From Ornithinibacillus xuwenensis (GTDB lineage Bacteria; Bacillota; Bacilli; Bacillales; Amphibacillaceae): 64,000 nt of DNA. This document shows, in pieces, positions 1-8,781 of the stretch (position 1 is its first letter; every line of letters starts with the position of its first letter). The stretch is from NCBI RefSeq assembly GCF_039614845.1, contig NZ_JBDIML010000005.1, positions 1-64,000 of the forward strand, read 5' to 3'. Both the position numbers and the translations under genes were made by a program. The notes under the pieces are model-generated. The model saw nothing but the letters and a program-made list of their open reading frames with translations, was not told the DNA's origin and ran no database searches.

Positions 1-135
1 GTTGTTTCTTAGCAAAGAAGCGCTAGCTTCTGTATTTCTTTTATCGAAAAAACAGGGTATGTTTTTTCTTGACATACTGGTTGTTTTGTTCAGTTTTCAA
101 GGAGCAAAATCTTCATTGTTGTTTTTTGCGACAAC
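1..135 (-). other. probable rRNA operon leader (partial, runs off left edge)
   Basis: Read on the minus strand this stretch contains CTCCTTGAAAACTGAACAA (about 90-108), which closely resembles the conserved element in Bacillus rrn leaders between the promoters and 16S. It lies directly downstream of two tandem consensus promoters. No 16S sequence is present in the window, so the 16S gene just beyond position 1 is an inference. Confidence 0.6.
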
Positions 136-141
136 TTTTAT

Positions 142-170
142 ATCATATCACGCTGTCTGCATTATGTCAA
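142..170 (-). promoter_or_regulatory. consensus promoter, probable rrn P2
   Basis: The minus strand reads TTGACA (165-170), a 17-base spacer, then TATGAT (142-147). It is the nearer of two tandem promoters facing left toward the rrn-type leader. Tandem P1/P2 promoters are usual for Bacillus rrn operons. Confidence 0.7.
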
Positions 171-228
171 CAATTATTTAGTGAAATATTAATCTTTTAA
201 ATCAGCTGACGTATCAGCGACATCTATT

Positions 229-257
229 AATATAACATGTACACATGATTATGTCAA
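229..257 (-). promoter_or_regulatory. consensus promoter, probable rrn P1
   Basis: The minus strand reads TTGACA (252-257), a 17-base spacer and TATATT (229-234), 87 bases upstream of the second promoter. Between here and the first gene (about 260-500) I see no further supported feature. Confidence 0.65.
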
Positions 258-500
258 CCGAAATTAATCTTATCTGTTGCAGACAAAATGTAATTGCTGA
301 ACAGCAAAATCCATATTACACTCCTCATCCATAATAGTCAATAGGATTAGCAGCGGTTCCTTTTTCCATTATATCCACTTTAATCCAGTTTCCGCTTTAG
401 TATATTCCATGTTGCTAAAACTGTTACTACAACAATACTTGTATAGCTTTTCTGTTTACGGCACAACCTATCCATAATAACAAGAAAAAGAGGAGATTTC

Positions 501-1262
501 ATGAAAAAAGTAACCTTTTCAACGCTTATAGCATTTCTTTTCATTAGCTTTGGTACGTTTTCTATTTATGCATTAGAAAAGGAGCAAAACTCGGAGCTGC
601 AAGTCATTAAAACATATGAAGAGGATGTTACTGGAGATGGATTAAAAGAAGTGATAGAACTAAAAGGAGTCCTCTTCTCGCCTGACTCAACCTACTATCG
701 TGATATAGTTGCTGTCATCACATCCTCTGAAAACCAGATCTGGGAAATTCCATATATGGGGGGATATGAACCAACGTTAACGTTTATTGATTTAAACCAT
801 GACAAAGTAAATGATATATTCTTTCAAAGCGCCACTGGCGGAAGTGGTGGATTATATCAATATCACTTGCATACCTTAATTCAAAATAAGTTATCAGAAA
901 TTCCTTTGCCTGAGCAACCATTTGTAAAAGGAAAATTCCTTGATGACTTTAAGGTGGAGGTAACTATATCACCTGATATGGAACCATCCATCGTTGATGT
1001 TTCCAATCGAGCAGATGATTATGTCCGCTTAGGTATTTATAGTAAAGACGGAAAATTACTTAAAGAAACCTCTGCAATGGTAGATCCTATAGCTTTTTTT
1101 GAACCAAAATTGATTAGCAAAAGTAAAGGCTATGGTCTAAAAAGTTATCAACAGGTTAGTGGTGCTTATCACGCAGACCAATTAGGAACAGTAGAATCAA
1201 TCTGGTATTTCGACCGTGATAAATGGATTCTTCTCCAAACGAGATGGATGCCAAGCAATTAA
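501..1262 (+). CDS. secreted protein with FG-GAP/VCBS-like Asp motifs, unknown function
   Basis: A 253-residue protein preceded by GAGGAG at good spacing. Residues 1-24 form a typical signal peptide ending near YALE, so the product is probably secreted. Two Asp-rich loops, DVTGDGLKEV (42-51) and DLNHDKVNDI (97-106), resemble the calcium-binding loops of FG-GAP/VCBS-type proteins. No catalytic motif is visible and I do not recognise a named family. It stands alone between the rrn promoters and leuS, and converges on leuS across a shared hairpin. Secretion is well supported; calcium binding is inferred. Confidence 0.75.
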   Translation: MKKVTFSTLIAFLFISFGTFSIYALEKEQNSELQVIKTYEEDVTGDGLKEVIELKGVLFSPDSTYYRDIVAVITSSENQIWEIPYMGGYEPTLTFIDLNHDKVNDIFFQSATGGSGGLYQYHLHTLIQNKLSEIPLPEQPFVKGKFLDDFKVEVTISPDMEPSIVDVSNRADDYVRLGIYSKDGKLLKETSAMVDPIAFFEPKLISKSKGYGLKSYQQVSGAYHADQLGTVESIWYFDRDKWILLQTRWMPSN

Positions 1263-1267
1263 TAATA

Positions 1268-1302
1268 TAGAAAAGAAGGAATCCTGATCAGGATTCCTTC
1301 TA
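1268..1302 (-). terminator. leuS terminator
   Basis: The palindrome GAAGGAATCC-TGATCA-GGATTCCTTC spans 1275-1300. The T-run follows it on the minus strand, which fits leuS; it may also serve the convergent gene. Confidence 0.7.
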
Positions 1303-1304
1303 TA

Positions 1305-3716
1305 TTAATTAGCAACGATATTAACTAGCTTGCCTGGAACTACAACCACTTTCCGTACTGTCTTACCTTCGATCCATTCCTGTACAGAATCTTCTTCGAG
1401 TGCCATCTTTTCCAATTCTTCTTTTGAAATATCCTTTGCCACAGTTAGTTTGGCTCGGACTTTACCCATTACTTGCACAACAATCTCAACTTCATCTTCC
1501 ACCAATTTTGACGCATCATAGGTTGGCCATTCTGTATAACTAATCGTTTCACCATACCCTAGACGACTCCACAATTCTTCTGCGATATGTGGTGCAACAG
1601 GAGAAAGTAACTTCACGAATCCTTCCACATATTCTTTTGGTAACTTCTCAGCTTTATACCCTTCATTTATAAATACCATCATTTGTGAAATACCCGTATT
1701 AAAATGAAGCTGTTCAAAATCCTCTGATACTTTTTTCACTGTCTCATGATAAACCTTTTCAAGAGCATTATCATTATCAGAAGTAATTTTATCTGACAGA
1801 CTTCCATCTTCATTTACAAATAGTCGCCATACACGATCAAGGAAACGTCGTGCACCGTCTAATCCATTTGTCGACCAAGCTACAGATGCATCCAATGGTC
1901 CCATAAACATTTCGTATAGACGAAGTGTGTCCGCTCCATGAGAAGCAATGATATCATCAGGATTTACTACATTCCCTTTTGATTTACTCATTTTTTCATT
2001 ACCTTCACCAAGAATCATCCCTTGATTGAAAAGCTTCATAAACGGCTCTTTTGTAGGAACAACTCCAATATCATACAAGAACTTATGCCAGAACCTTGCA
2101 TATAGCAAGTGAAGTACTGCATGCTCTGCTCCACCGATATAAATATCAATTGGAAGCCATTTTTCAAGCAATGCAGAATCTGCTAATTTCTCAGTATTCT
2201 TTGGATCAATATAGCGCAAGAAATACCAGCAACTCCCTGCCCATTGTGGCATTGTGTTTGTTTCACGTCGACCTTTTTTACCTGTCACTGGATCACTGAT
2301 ATTAACCCAATCACTATTTGCTAGTGGTGATTCACCGGTACCGGATGGTTTAATTTCCGTCATGATTGGTAGCTCAAGTGGTAGTTCATTCTCCGGAACA
2401 GCGGTCATCGACCCATCTTCCCAATGAATTACAGGAATTGGTTCTCCCCAATAACGTTGTCTTGAGAATAGCCAGTCGCGCAAACGATAGGTCACTTTCT
2501 TCCTACCTCTTCCATTTTCCTCAAGCCACACAATCATTTTTGTAATTGCTTCTTCTTTATTAAAACCATTTAGAAAATCAGAATTCACATGCTCGCCATC
2601 ACCTGTATAAGCCTCTTTCGATACATCTCCGCCAGCAACTACTTCGATAATTGGCAATTCGAATTTTGTTGCAAACTCATAATCTCTTTCATCATGTGCT
2701 GGAACTGCCATAATAGAACCTGTACCGTAGGACATTAATACATAATCAGCAATCCAGATTGACATTTTCTCTTTTGTAACAGGGTTGATTGCATAGGAAC
2801 CACTAAAAACTCCTGTTTTATCCTTCGCCAGATCCGTTCGCTCTAAATCTGATTTGGTTTGCACTTCATCAAGATACTTTTCTACCGCTTCTTTTTGCTC
2901 TGGCGTCACTATTTTCTCAACTAGTGGATGCTCTGGAGCAAGAACAGCGTAAGTTGCACCAAATAGTGTATCTGGTCTTGTTGTAAACACAGTAAATTTC
3001 TCGTCATGACCATCAATATTGAAGACTACTTCTGCACCTTCAGAACGTCCAATCCAATTGCGTTGCATATCCTTAATACTTTCAGGCCAATCCAACTCTT
3101 CCAAATCATCAAGTAATCTATCTGCGTAAGCAGTAATTTTCAACATCCATTGTTTCATTGGCTTACGAACAACCGGGTGCCCACCACGCTCACTTTTACC
3201 ATCAATTACTTCCTCGTTAGCCAATACAGTGCCAAGAGCTGGGCACCAGTTAACAGCCACTTCATCAATATAAGCTAATCCTTTTTCATATAGCTTGGTA
3301 AAAATCCATTGGGTCCATTTATAGTAATTTGGATCAGTCGTATTGATTTCTCGATCCCAGTCATATGAAAAACCTAGCTCTTGGATTTGTCTCTTAAATG
3401 TATTGATATTTTTTTGGGTAAACTCACTCGGACTGTTTCCTGTGTCTAACGCATACTGTTCAGCAGGAAGCCCGAATGCGTCCCACCCGATTGGGTGTAG
3501 CACTTCATATCCTTGCATTCTTTTCATACGGGAGAGAATGTCTGTTGCTGTATATCCTTCTGGGTGACCAACATGAAGTCCTGCTCCAGATGGATATGGA
3601 AACATATCCAACGCATAAAATTTCTTCTTATCTGAAGAAGTATCGGTCTTGAATGTTTTATTCTCAAGCCAGTGTTTTTGCCACTTCTTTTCAATTTCAT
3701 CATGTTTAAAACTCAT
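1305..3716 (-). CDS. leuS: leucyl-tRNA synthetase
   Basis: An 803-residue class Ia aminoacyl-tRNA synthetase, close to the 804 residues usual in Bacillus. It charges tRNA-Leu in the cytoplasm. The HIGH-type motif appears as HVGHPEGYT near residues 48-56, the KMSKS loop as KMSKSKG around residue 575, and the CP1 editing domain lies between them (TTRPDTLFGATY). The start is supported by AAGGAGG seven bases upstream. A T-box leader with a CTC (Leu) specifier precedes it, so it should be induced when uncharged tRNA-Leu accumulates. It is monocistronic. Confidence 0.98.
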   Translation of the reverse strand: MSFKHDEIEKKWQKHWLENKTFKTDTSSDKKKFYALDMFPYPSGAGLHVGHPEGYTATDILSRMKRMQGYEVLHPIGWDAFGLPAEQYALDTGNSPSEFTQKNINTFKRQIQELGFSYDWDREINTTDPNYYKWTQWIFTKLYEKGLAYIDEVAVNWCPALGTVLANEEVIDGKSERGGHPVVRKPMKQWMLKITAYADRLLDDLEELDWPESIKDMQRNWIGRSEGAEVVFNIDGHDEKFTVFTTRPDTLFGATYAVLAPEHPLVEKIVTPEQKEAVEKYLDEVQTKSDLERTDLAKDKTGVFSGSYAINPVTKEKMSIWIADYVLMSYGTGSIMAVPAHDERDYEFATKFELPIIEVVAGGDVSKEAYTGDGEHVNSDFLNGFNKEEAITKMIVWLEENGRGRKKVTYRLRDWLFSRQRYWGEPIPVIHWEDGSMTAVPENELPLELPIMTEIKPSGTGESPLANSDWVNISDPVTGKKGRRETNTMPQWAGSCWYFLRYIDPKNTEKLADSALLEKWLPIDIYIGGAEHAVLHLLYARFWHKFLYDIGVVPTKEPFMKLFNQGMILGEGNEKMSKSKGNVVNPDDIIASHGADTLRLYEMFMGPLDASVAWSTNGLDGARRFLDRVWRLFVNEDGSLSDKITSDNDNALEKVYHETVKKVSEDFEQLHFNTGISQMMVFINEGYKAEKLPKEYVEGFVKLLSPVAPHIAEELWSRLGYGETISYTEWPTYDASKLVEDEVEIVVQVMGKVRAKLTVAKDISKEELEKMALEEDSVQEWIEGKTVRKVVVVPGKLVNIVAN

Positions 3717-3743
3717 GATTATTCCTCCTTTTCAAAAGTTAAA

Positions 3744-3990
3744 ATAAAAAAAGCCTCTCATCCCAATGAAGGGACGAGAAGCTGTATTTCCCGCGGTACC
3801 ACCCAAATTAACGATTATTCGTTCACTTGTATCCTTAACGCGGATTAACGACAAGGACTACTTTCGTTCACCCTTGTAACTTAAAGGCGAGTTCGCAACT
3901 GACCAGGGGCAATTCTCACCAACCATTGCCTCTCTTAGCCTGTGTCCAGTAACTACTACTCCTTCGCATCGCTTTTCGATTATTTAAATT
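3744..3990 (-). ncRNA. T-box leader of leuS, Leu CTC specifier
   Basis: The minus strand carries the hallmark GGGTGGTACCGCGG (3791-3804). Upstream are the stem I elements: AAGGAGTAGTAG near 3955, an AGAGAG loop and GGTTGGTGAGAATT. The sequence GAACTCGCC places CTC, a Leu codon, at 3889-3891 as the likely specifier. A terminator hairpin, GCCTCTCATCCC paired with GGGACGAGAAGC then T7, lies at 3744-3783. The regulated gene is leuS, matching the specifier. Confidence 0.95.
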
Positions 3991-3992
3991 GA

Positions 3993-4021
3993 ATTGTAAT
4001 GAATACTACTAGCTTTGTCAA
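3993..4021 (-). promoter_or_regulatory. leuS promoter
   Basis: The minus strand reads TTGACA (4016-4021), 17 bases, TACAAT (3993-3998), a near-consensus vegetative promoter just upstream of the T-box leader. Confidence 0.75.
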
Positions 4022-4161
4022 GATATTCCTGCTTTATAATATAAATTGGTTCTTCTTATCAGATAATGCTTTAAACATAATGACCATCACTTTTAAGTTC
4101 CGTAATCTGTTTTAACATGCTATCCTTAAAAAAGATTGAATTTGTCTAAGGAGAAACTCAC

Positions 4162-4725
4162 ATGAAAAGTATATTAAAATATTCCCATCATTTATTAGAA
4201 GAAATTGTTAAACCCGGTGAAACCGTTATTGATGCAACATGTGGAAATGGCAATGATACATTATTTTTAAGTAAACTTGTTGGGGAACAAGGAGAAGTCC
4301 TTGCTTTCGATATTCAAGAACAAGCAATTGATCATACAGATCAACTGTTAATGGAAAATAATTGTACGAATGTTTCGCTTGTTCTAGATAGTCATGCAAA
4401 TCTCGAAAATTATTTATCAGCTGATTTAGAAGGAAAAATTGGTGGTGCGATTTTCAATCTAGGTTATCTTCCTAAAAGTGATAAATCTATTATTACTAAG
4501 GGAAATTCTACTATAGCTGCCATTCATGCAATTTTAAAATACTTAAAACCAAATGGTCGAATCATCCTTGTTGTTTATTATGGGCACGAAGGTGGAGATG
4601 TAGAAAGAAATGACATAATGAAGCATGTAATCTCACTTGACCAAAAGAAATACAGTGTTTTGCAGTACGGTTTTATTAATCAAAAAAATAATCCCCCATT
4701 TATTATTGCAATTCATAAAAAATAA
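4162..4725 (+). CDS. ytqB: class I SAM-dependent methyltransferase, YtqB family
   Basis: A 187-residue Rossmann-fold methyltransferase. The SAM-binding motif I is VIDATCGNGNDTLFL (22-36), followed by an acidic motif II (AFDIQEQAI) and NLGYLPKSDK near residue 100, which is typical of the YtqB/rRNA methyltransferase-like family. The substrate is not established by sequence. The start has AAGGAG upstream. It is followed 28 bases later by the gamma-carbonic anhydrase-like gene, probably co-transcribed, as in the ytqB-ytoA neighbourhood of B. subtilis. Confidence 0.88.
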   Translation: MKSILKYSHHLLEEIVKPGETVIDATCGNGNDTLFLSKLVGEQGEVLAFDIQEQAIDHTDQLLMENNCTNVSLVLDSHANLENYLSADLEGKIGGAIFNLGYLPKSDKSIITKGNSTIAAIHAILKYLKPNGRIILVVYYGHEGGDVERNDIMKHVISLDQKKYSVLQYGFINQKNNPPFIIAIHKK

Positions 4726-4753
4726 TTTCGATTACTTTTTAGGAGGAGTATAC

Positions 4754-5278
4754 ATGATACATCATTATAAAAATGTTTCTCCATCTATTCATCCAACGGC
4801 TTTCATAGCAAAAGATGCGGTCATTGTTGGTGACGTTACGATTGGAGAAGAATCTAGTATTTGGTTTAAGACGGTCATTCGGGGTGATGTTGCACCAACT
4901 CGAATTGGAAAAAGAGTAAGTATTCAAGACTTATCCATGCTTCACCAAAGCCCGAGTAACACACTTCTTATTGAAGACGATGTGACAGTTGGGCATCAAG
5001 TGACCCTACATTCCGCCATTGTTCGAAAAAATGCATTAGTCGGAATGGGATCGATTATTTTGGACGGTGCAGAAATAGGTGAGTCTGCATTCGTTGGTGC
5101 TGGCAGTCTTGTTCCTCCAGGCAAAAAAATCCCACCACATACATTGGCTATTGGGCGTCCTGCAAAGGTAGTAAGAGAATTAACTGATGAGGATTATAAA
5201 GAGATGGAGCGCGTACGGAAATCCTATGTTGATAAAGGCCAGTATTATAAAAAACACACAAGTCTCGGGATAGAATAA
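4754..5278 (+). CDS. ytoA: gamma-carbonic anhydrase-like hexapeptide protein
   Basis: Starting at the ATG at 4754, which has AGGAGG nine bases upstream, the protein is 174 residues; the reading frame runs further upstream, but into ytqB. It is a left-handed parallel beta-helix of hexapeptide repeats (VIVGDVTIGEES, RIGKRVSIQD). The three metal-ligand histidines follow the canonical spacing H64-x16-H81-x4-H86. The family includes active carbonic anhydrases as well as proteins with no shown activity, so the reaction is not certain. It converges with metK across a bidirectional terminator. Confidence 0.9.
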   Translation: MIHHYKNVSPSIHPTAFIAKDAVIVGDVTIGEESSIWFKTVIRGDVAPTRIGKRVSIQDLSMLHQSPSNTLLIEDDVTVGHQVTLHSAIVRKNALVGMGSIILDGAEIGESAFVGAGSLVPPGKKIPPHTLAIGRPAKVVRELTDEDYKEMERVRKSYVDKGQYYKKHTSLGIE

Positions 5279-5290
5279 AACTTATTCAAC

Positions 5291-5325
5291 AAAAAAAGTC
5301 ACGATTTTTTATCTCGTGACTTTTT
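5291..5325. terminator. bidirectional terminator, ytoA/metK
   Basis: AAAAAGTCACGA and TCGTGACTTTTT form a hairpin with T-runs on both strands, between two convergent genes. Confidence 0.8.
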
Positions 5326-5328
5326 AAT

Positions 5329-6531
5329 TTACTTTTGATTTGTAAATGATAATAGTTCATTAACTTTATCGGTTTTTTCCCACGGGAATTCTACATCCGT
5401 TCTACCAAAATGACCATAAGCAGCAGTTTCTTTATAAATCGGACGTTGTAAATCTAACATGCGAATGATTCCGGCTGGCCTTAAATCAAAAATATCGCGG
5501 ACAGCTTTTACTAACGCTTCTTCATTTACAACACCGGTACCAAATGTGTTAATGGAAATAGAAACTGGCTCCGCAACGCCAATCGCATAAGCGAGCTGTA
5601 CCTCACAAGAGTCTGCTAGTTTTGCTGCTACAATGTTTTTCGCAACGTAACGGGCCGCATACGCAGCTGAACGGTCTACTTTAGTTGCATCCTTACCACT
5701 GAATGCACCCCCACCATGACGAGCATATCCACCATAGGTATCCACAATGATTTTTCTACCGGTTAAACCAGCATCGCCTTGTGGGCCACCTATCACAAAT
5801 CGACCTGTTGGATTAATAAAATACTTTGTCTCTTCATCCAATAGGTTTGTAGGAACAACTGGTTTTATCACATGTTCCAATAAGTCTTTCTCAATTTGTT
5901 CTAATGTTATATCTTGATGATGCTGGGTTGAGATTACAATCGTATCCACACGAACTGGTTGATCCTGTTCGTCATATTCAATCGTAACCTGTGTTTTTCC
6001 ATCTGGGCGAAGATATGCAAGTGTTTCATCTTTTCTTACATCTGCCAATCGCTTCGAAAGTTTATGTGCTAATGATATTGGTAAAGGCATTAACTCTTTT
6101 GTTTCATTACAAGCAAATCCAAACATCAAGCCTTGGTCACCAGCACCAATCGCATCAATCTCTCCCTCGGTCAATTTTCCTTGACGGGCTTCTAATGCTT
6201 GATTCACCCCACCAGCAATATCCGGTGATTGTTCATCAATTGCTGTTAAAACTGCACAAGTATCAGCATCAAAGCCATATTTTGCACGGGTATACCCAAT
6301 GTCCTTTATGGTCTGTCTCACAACTGCAGGAATATCAACATAAGTTGACGTGGTGATTTCACCAGCAACTAATACCAGTCCTGTTGTTACAGTTGTTTCA
6401 CAAGCAACACGTGCTGCTGGATCCTTTGATAAGATTTCATCTAAAATTGCATCGGAAATTTGGTCGCAAATTTTGTCCGGATGCCCTTCTGTTACTGACT
6501 CCGAAGTAAATAATCGTCGATTTTTAGCCAT
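5329..6531 (-). CDS. metK: S-adenosylmethionine synthetase
   Basis: 400 residues from the ATG at 6531, which has AAAGGAGG nine bases upstream. An upstream in-frame ATG would add 21 residues but lacks a ribosome site and falls in the leader. The enzyme makes SAM from methionine and ATP. Visible motifs are GHPDKICDQISDAILDE at the N-terminus, GAGDQGLMFG, and the glycine-rich GGGAFSGKD loop. The length equals that of the B. subtilis enzyme. Expression is controlled by the SAM riboswitch upstream. Note that ATP, methionine and metal ligand residues are in family-conserved stretches without visible change. Confidence 0.98.
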   Translation of the reverse strand: MAKNRRLFTSESVTEGHPDKICDQISDAILDEILSKDPAARVACETTVTTGLVLVAGEITTSTYVDIPAVVRQTIKDIGYTRAKYGFDADTCAVLTAIDEQSPDIAGGVNQALEARQGKLTEGEIDAIGAGDQGLMFGFACNETKELMPLPISLAHKLSKRLADVRKDETLAYLRPDGKTQVTIEYDEQDQPVRVDTIVISTQHHQDITLEQIEKDLLEHVIKPVVPTNLLDEETKYFINPTGRFVIGGPQGDAGLTGRKIIVDTYGGYARHGGGAFSGKDATKVDRSAAYAARYVAKNIVAAKLADSCEVQLAYAIGVAEPVSISINTFGTGVVNEEALVKAVRDIFDLRPAGIIRMLDLQRPIYKETAAYGHFGRTDVEFPWEKTDKVNELLSFTNQK

Positions 6532-6600
6532 TAGGCTAAATCCTCCCTTTATATAGTGGTACGGAACTCCATATCTATCAGTATTATATCCCAATCAACA

Positions 6601-6760
6601 AAAAAAAGCCTTTCCTTCGTTCCTGAGGAAAGGGGTTTTCAGCCTTTCGCTCTTATTGTTCAAGGAATTTTCCTTGCATCAGGTTAGCACCTTTTCACAT
6701 GGTGTGATGGTTGCCGGGCTTCATTGGGTCTGTCCCTCCGCCGACTCTGAATAAGAGAGT
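6601..6760 (-). ncRNA. SAM-I (S-box) riboswitch of metK
   Basis: On the minus strand the P1 arms CTCTTATT/AATAAGAG (6750-6757 and 6650-6657) enclose the S-box core: CGGAGGGAC, GACCCAATGAAGCCCGGCAACC and GGTGCTAA followed by CCTGATGCAAGG. A terminator, CCTTTCCT paired with AGGAAAGG then T7, follows at 6601-6633. High SAM should terminate transcription before metK. A TTGACA at 6800-6805 is a plausible -35 for this leader. Confidence 0.95.
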
Positions 6761-6883
6761 ATCCGCTCATAGTTTAGGTTAACCGAATTAATTGTCCAAT
6801 GTCAACTCATATTATCGCTGTCACATATAGTAAAAAAGATAATAAAATAAAAAATAATAATTAGTATACACCATTATTTTAAA

Positions 6884-6894
6884 TGTGTTATACT
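6884..6894 (+). promoter_or_regulatory. pckA extended -10 region overlapping a CcpN-like operator
   Basis: TGTGTTATACT matches at every position the TRTGHYATAYW motif that I recall for the repressor CcpN. It contains an extended -10 (TGTTATACT). In B. subtilis CcpN represses pckA and gapB on glycolytic carbon sources. An imperfect inverse copy (GGTGTATACTA on the minus strand) lies at about 6862-6872. No good -35 is visible. Confidence 0.5.
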
Positions 6895-6971
6895 AATGGA
6901 AGATTTCAGATGCTTTTGTTATGGAAAGGAAGTCTTTCCTAAATATTCCATCATAAAGGAAGGTAATTATA

Positions 6972-8564
6972 ATGAATACGGTAATGAAAACTTCATTATT
7001 AGAAGAGCTTTTATCACAACAAAATATTCAAAACAATTTATCTGTTGCTAGTTTAGTTGAGAAAATTCTATCGAGAAAAGAAGGAACTTTAACTGATACC
7101 GGAGCTGTTCTTGCGACAACCGGAAAATATACTGGTCGTTCTCCAAAGGACAAATTTATTATCAGAGATTCTATATCCGAAGATAAAGTTGATTGGGGAA
7201 ATGTAAACCAACCAATCGATGAAGCAGTATTTGAAAAATTATATGCAAAAGTTATCGCTCACTTAAAGGAAAAAGATGAGGTCTTTGTTTTTAATGGTTT
7301 CGCTGGTGCTGATAAAAACTACCGATTACCAATTCAAGTTATCAATGAGTTTGCTTGGCATAATTTATTTGCCCGACAATTATTTATTCGTCCTACTGAA
7401 GAAGAGTTAACAGCTCATCAACCATCATTTACAGTAATTTCTGCTCCTTCGTTTAAGGCAGAACCAAGTATCGATGGGACAAATTCAGAAGCCTTCATAC
7501 TTGTTTCATTTAAACATAAAGTAATATTAATTGGTGGTACAGAATACGCTGGAGAAATTAAGAAATCCATATTCTCGATTATGAACTACTTATTACCTGA
7601 ACAAAACATTCTTTCCATGCATTGCTCAGCAAACGTTGGAAATGAAGGAGATGTAGCATTATTTTTTGGACTATCAGGTACGGGTAAAACCACCTTATCA
7701 GCAGATCCATATCGCCGGCTAGTTGGTGATGACGAGCATGCATGGAGTTCTAGAGGTGTATTTAATATAGAGGGCGGCTGCTATGCTAAATGTATTAATT
7801 TATCAGAAGAGAAAGAGCCACAAATCTTTAATGCCATCAGATTTGGTTCAGTACTAGAAAATGTTGTGATGGACGATAAATCTCGTATTCCAAACTATGA
7901 AAATACATCTTTAACCGAAAATACGAGAGCTGCCTATCCATTAGAGCATATCGATAATATTGTAAACCCAAGTATCGCGGGACATCCGAATACGATTATT
8001 TTTCTTACAGCAGACGCATCTGGTACATTACCACCAATTAGTAAGTTAACCAGAGAGCAAGCAATGTACCACTTCCTTAGCGGATATACAAGTAAACTTG
8101 CTGGAACAGAAAGAGGAGTAACAGAACCTGAAGCTACTTTCTCAGCCTGCTTCGGTGCACCATTCCTTCCATTAGCACCGGCTACGTATGCGAAAATGCT
8201 TGGAGAAAAAATTGACCAGTACGATACAAATGTTTTCTTGATCAATACCGGATGGACTGGCGGTTCTTATGGTATTGGAAGTCGTATTAAGCTTTCTTAT
8301 ACAAGAGCAATGGTCCACGCAGCACTTGAAGGAGAGCTGAACCATGTTGAAACAACCAAAGATGAGATCTTCGGATTAGACATACCTACTCAAGTAGCAG
8401 GGGTACCTGATGAAATATTAGTTCCTAAAAATACATGGCGTGACAAACAGGCTTATGAAGAGCAAGCAAAGGAACTTGCACTTAAGTTCCATGAGAATTT
8501 CAAGAAATTTTCAGATGCCAGCGCGGAAATTGCTAAAGCTGGTCCAACCTATCAAAATCGATAA
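6972..8564 (+). CDS. pckA: phosphoenolpyruvate carboxykinase (ATP)
   Basis: 530 residues, close to the usual 527-540. The enzyme converts oxaloacetate and ATP to phosphoenolpyruvate, the first committed step of gluconeogenesis. The kinase P-loop is GLSGTGKTTLS at about residues 233-243, followed by the metal/substrate motif DDEHAW. TGKYTGRSPKDKF near the N-terminus is the substrate-binding arginine region. The start has GGAAGG upstream. The CcpN-like site over the -10 region suggests repression during glycolytic growth. It is monocistronic, divergent from metK and has its own terminator. Confidence 0.97.
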   Translation: MNTVMKTSLLEELLSQQNIQNNLSVASLVEKILSRKEGTLTDTGAVLATTGKYTGRSPKDKFIIRDSISEDKVDWGNVNQPIDEAVFEKLYAKVIAHLKEKDEVFVFNGFAGADKNYRLPIQVINEFAWHNLFARQLFIRPTEEELTAHQPSFTVISAPSFKAEPSIDGTNSEAFILVSFKHKVILIGGTEYAGEIKKSIFSIMNYLLPEQNILSMHCSANVGNEGDVALFFGLSGTGKTTLSADPYRRLVGDDEHAWSSRGVFNIEGGCYAKCINLSEEKEPQIFNAIRFGSVLENVVMDDKSRIPNYENTSLTENTRAAYPLEHIDNIVNPSIAGHPNTIIFLTADASGTLPPISKLTREQAMYHFLSGYTSKLAGTERGVTEPEATFSACFGAPFLPLAPATYAKMLGEKIDQYDTNVFLINTGWTGGSYGIGSRIKLSYTRAMVHAALEGELNHVETTKDEIFGLDIPTQVAGVPDEILVPKNTWRDKQAYEEQAKELALKFHENFKKFSDASAEIAKAGPTYQNR

Positions 8565-8653
8565 GCTACCATTATCATGTCCTCATCCCAAGAGGGTTTA
8601 TATATTAAATGCAGCAACAATTAGCTGCCATCAATAGTTGAATTTTCAACACC

Positions 8654-8680
8654 CGACCTATTATTAGGTCGGTTTTTTTA
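8654..8680 (+). terminator. pckA terminator
   Basis: CCGACCT-ATTATT-AGGTCGG followed by T7. Confidence 0.8.
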
Positions 8681-8781
8681 TATTCCACCCTTCACCCTAT
8701 CTTAAACTAGGCATTCACACATTTTTTCACATTGCATAAAATGTTTAGACAAAATATCTGATATTGAAAGGATCGAGCATC

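Noticed and set aside
5991..6356. 121-codon open frame opposite metK
   Set aside because: Antisense shadow of a highly conserved gene; composition is His/Leu/Gln-rich as expected from reverse reading.
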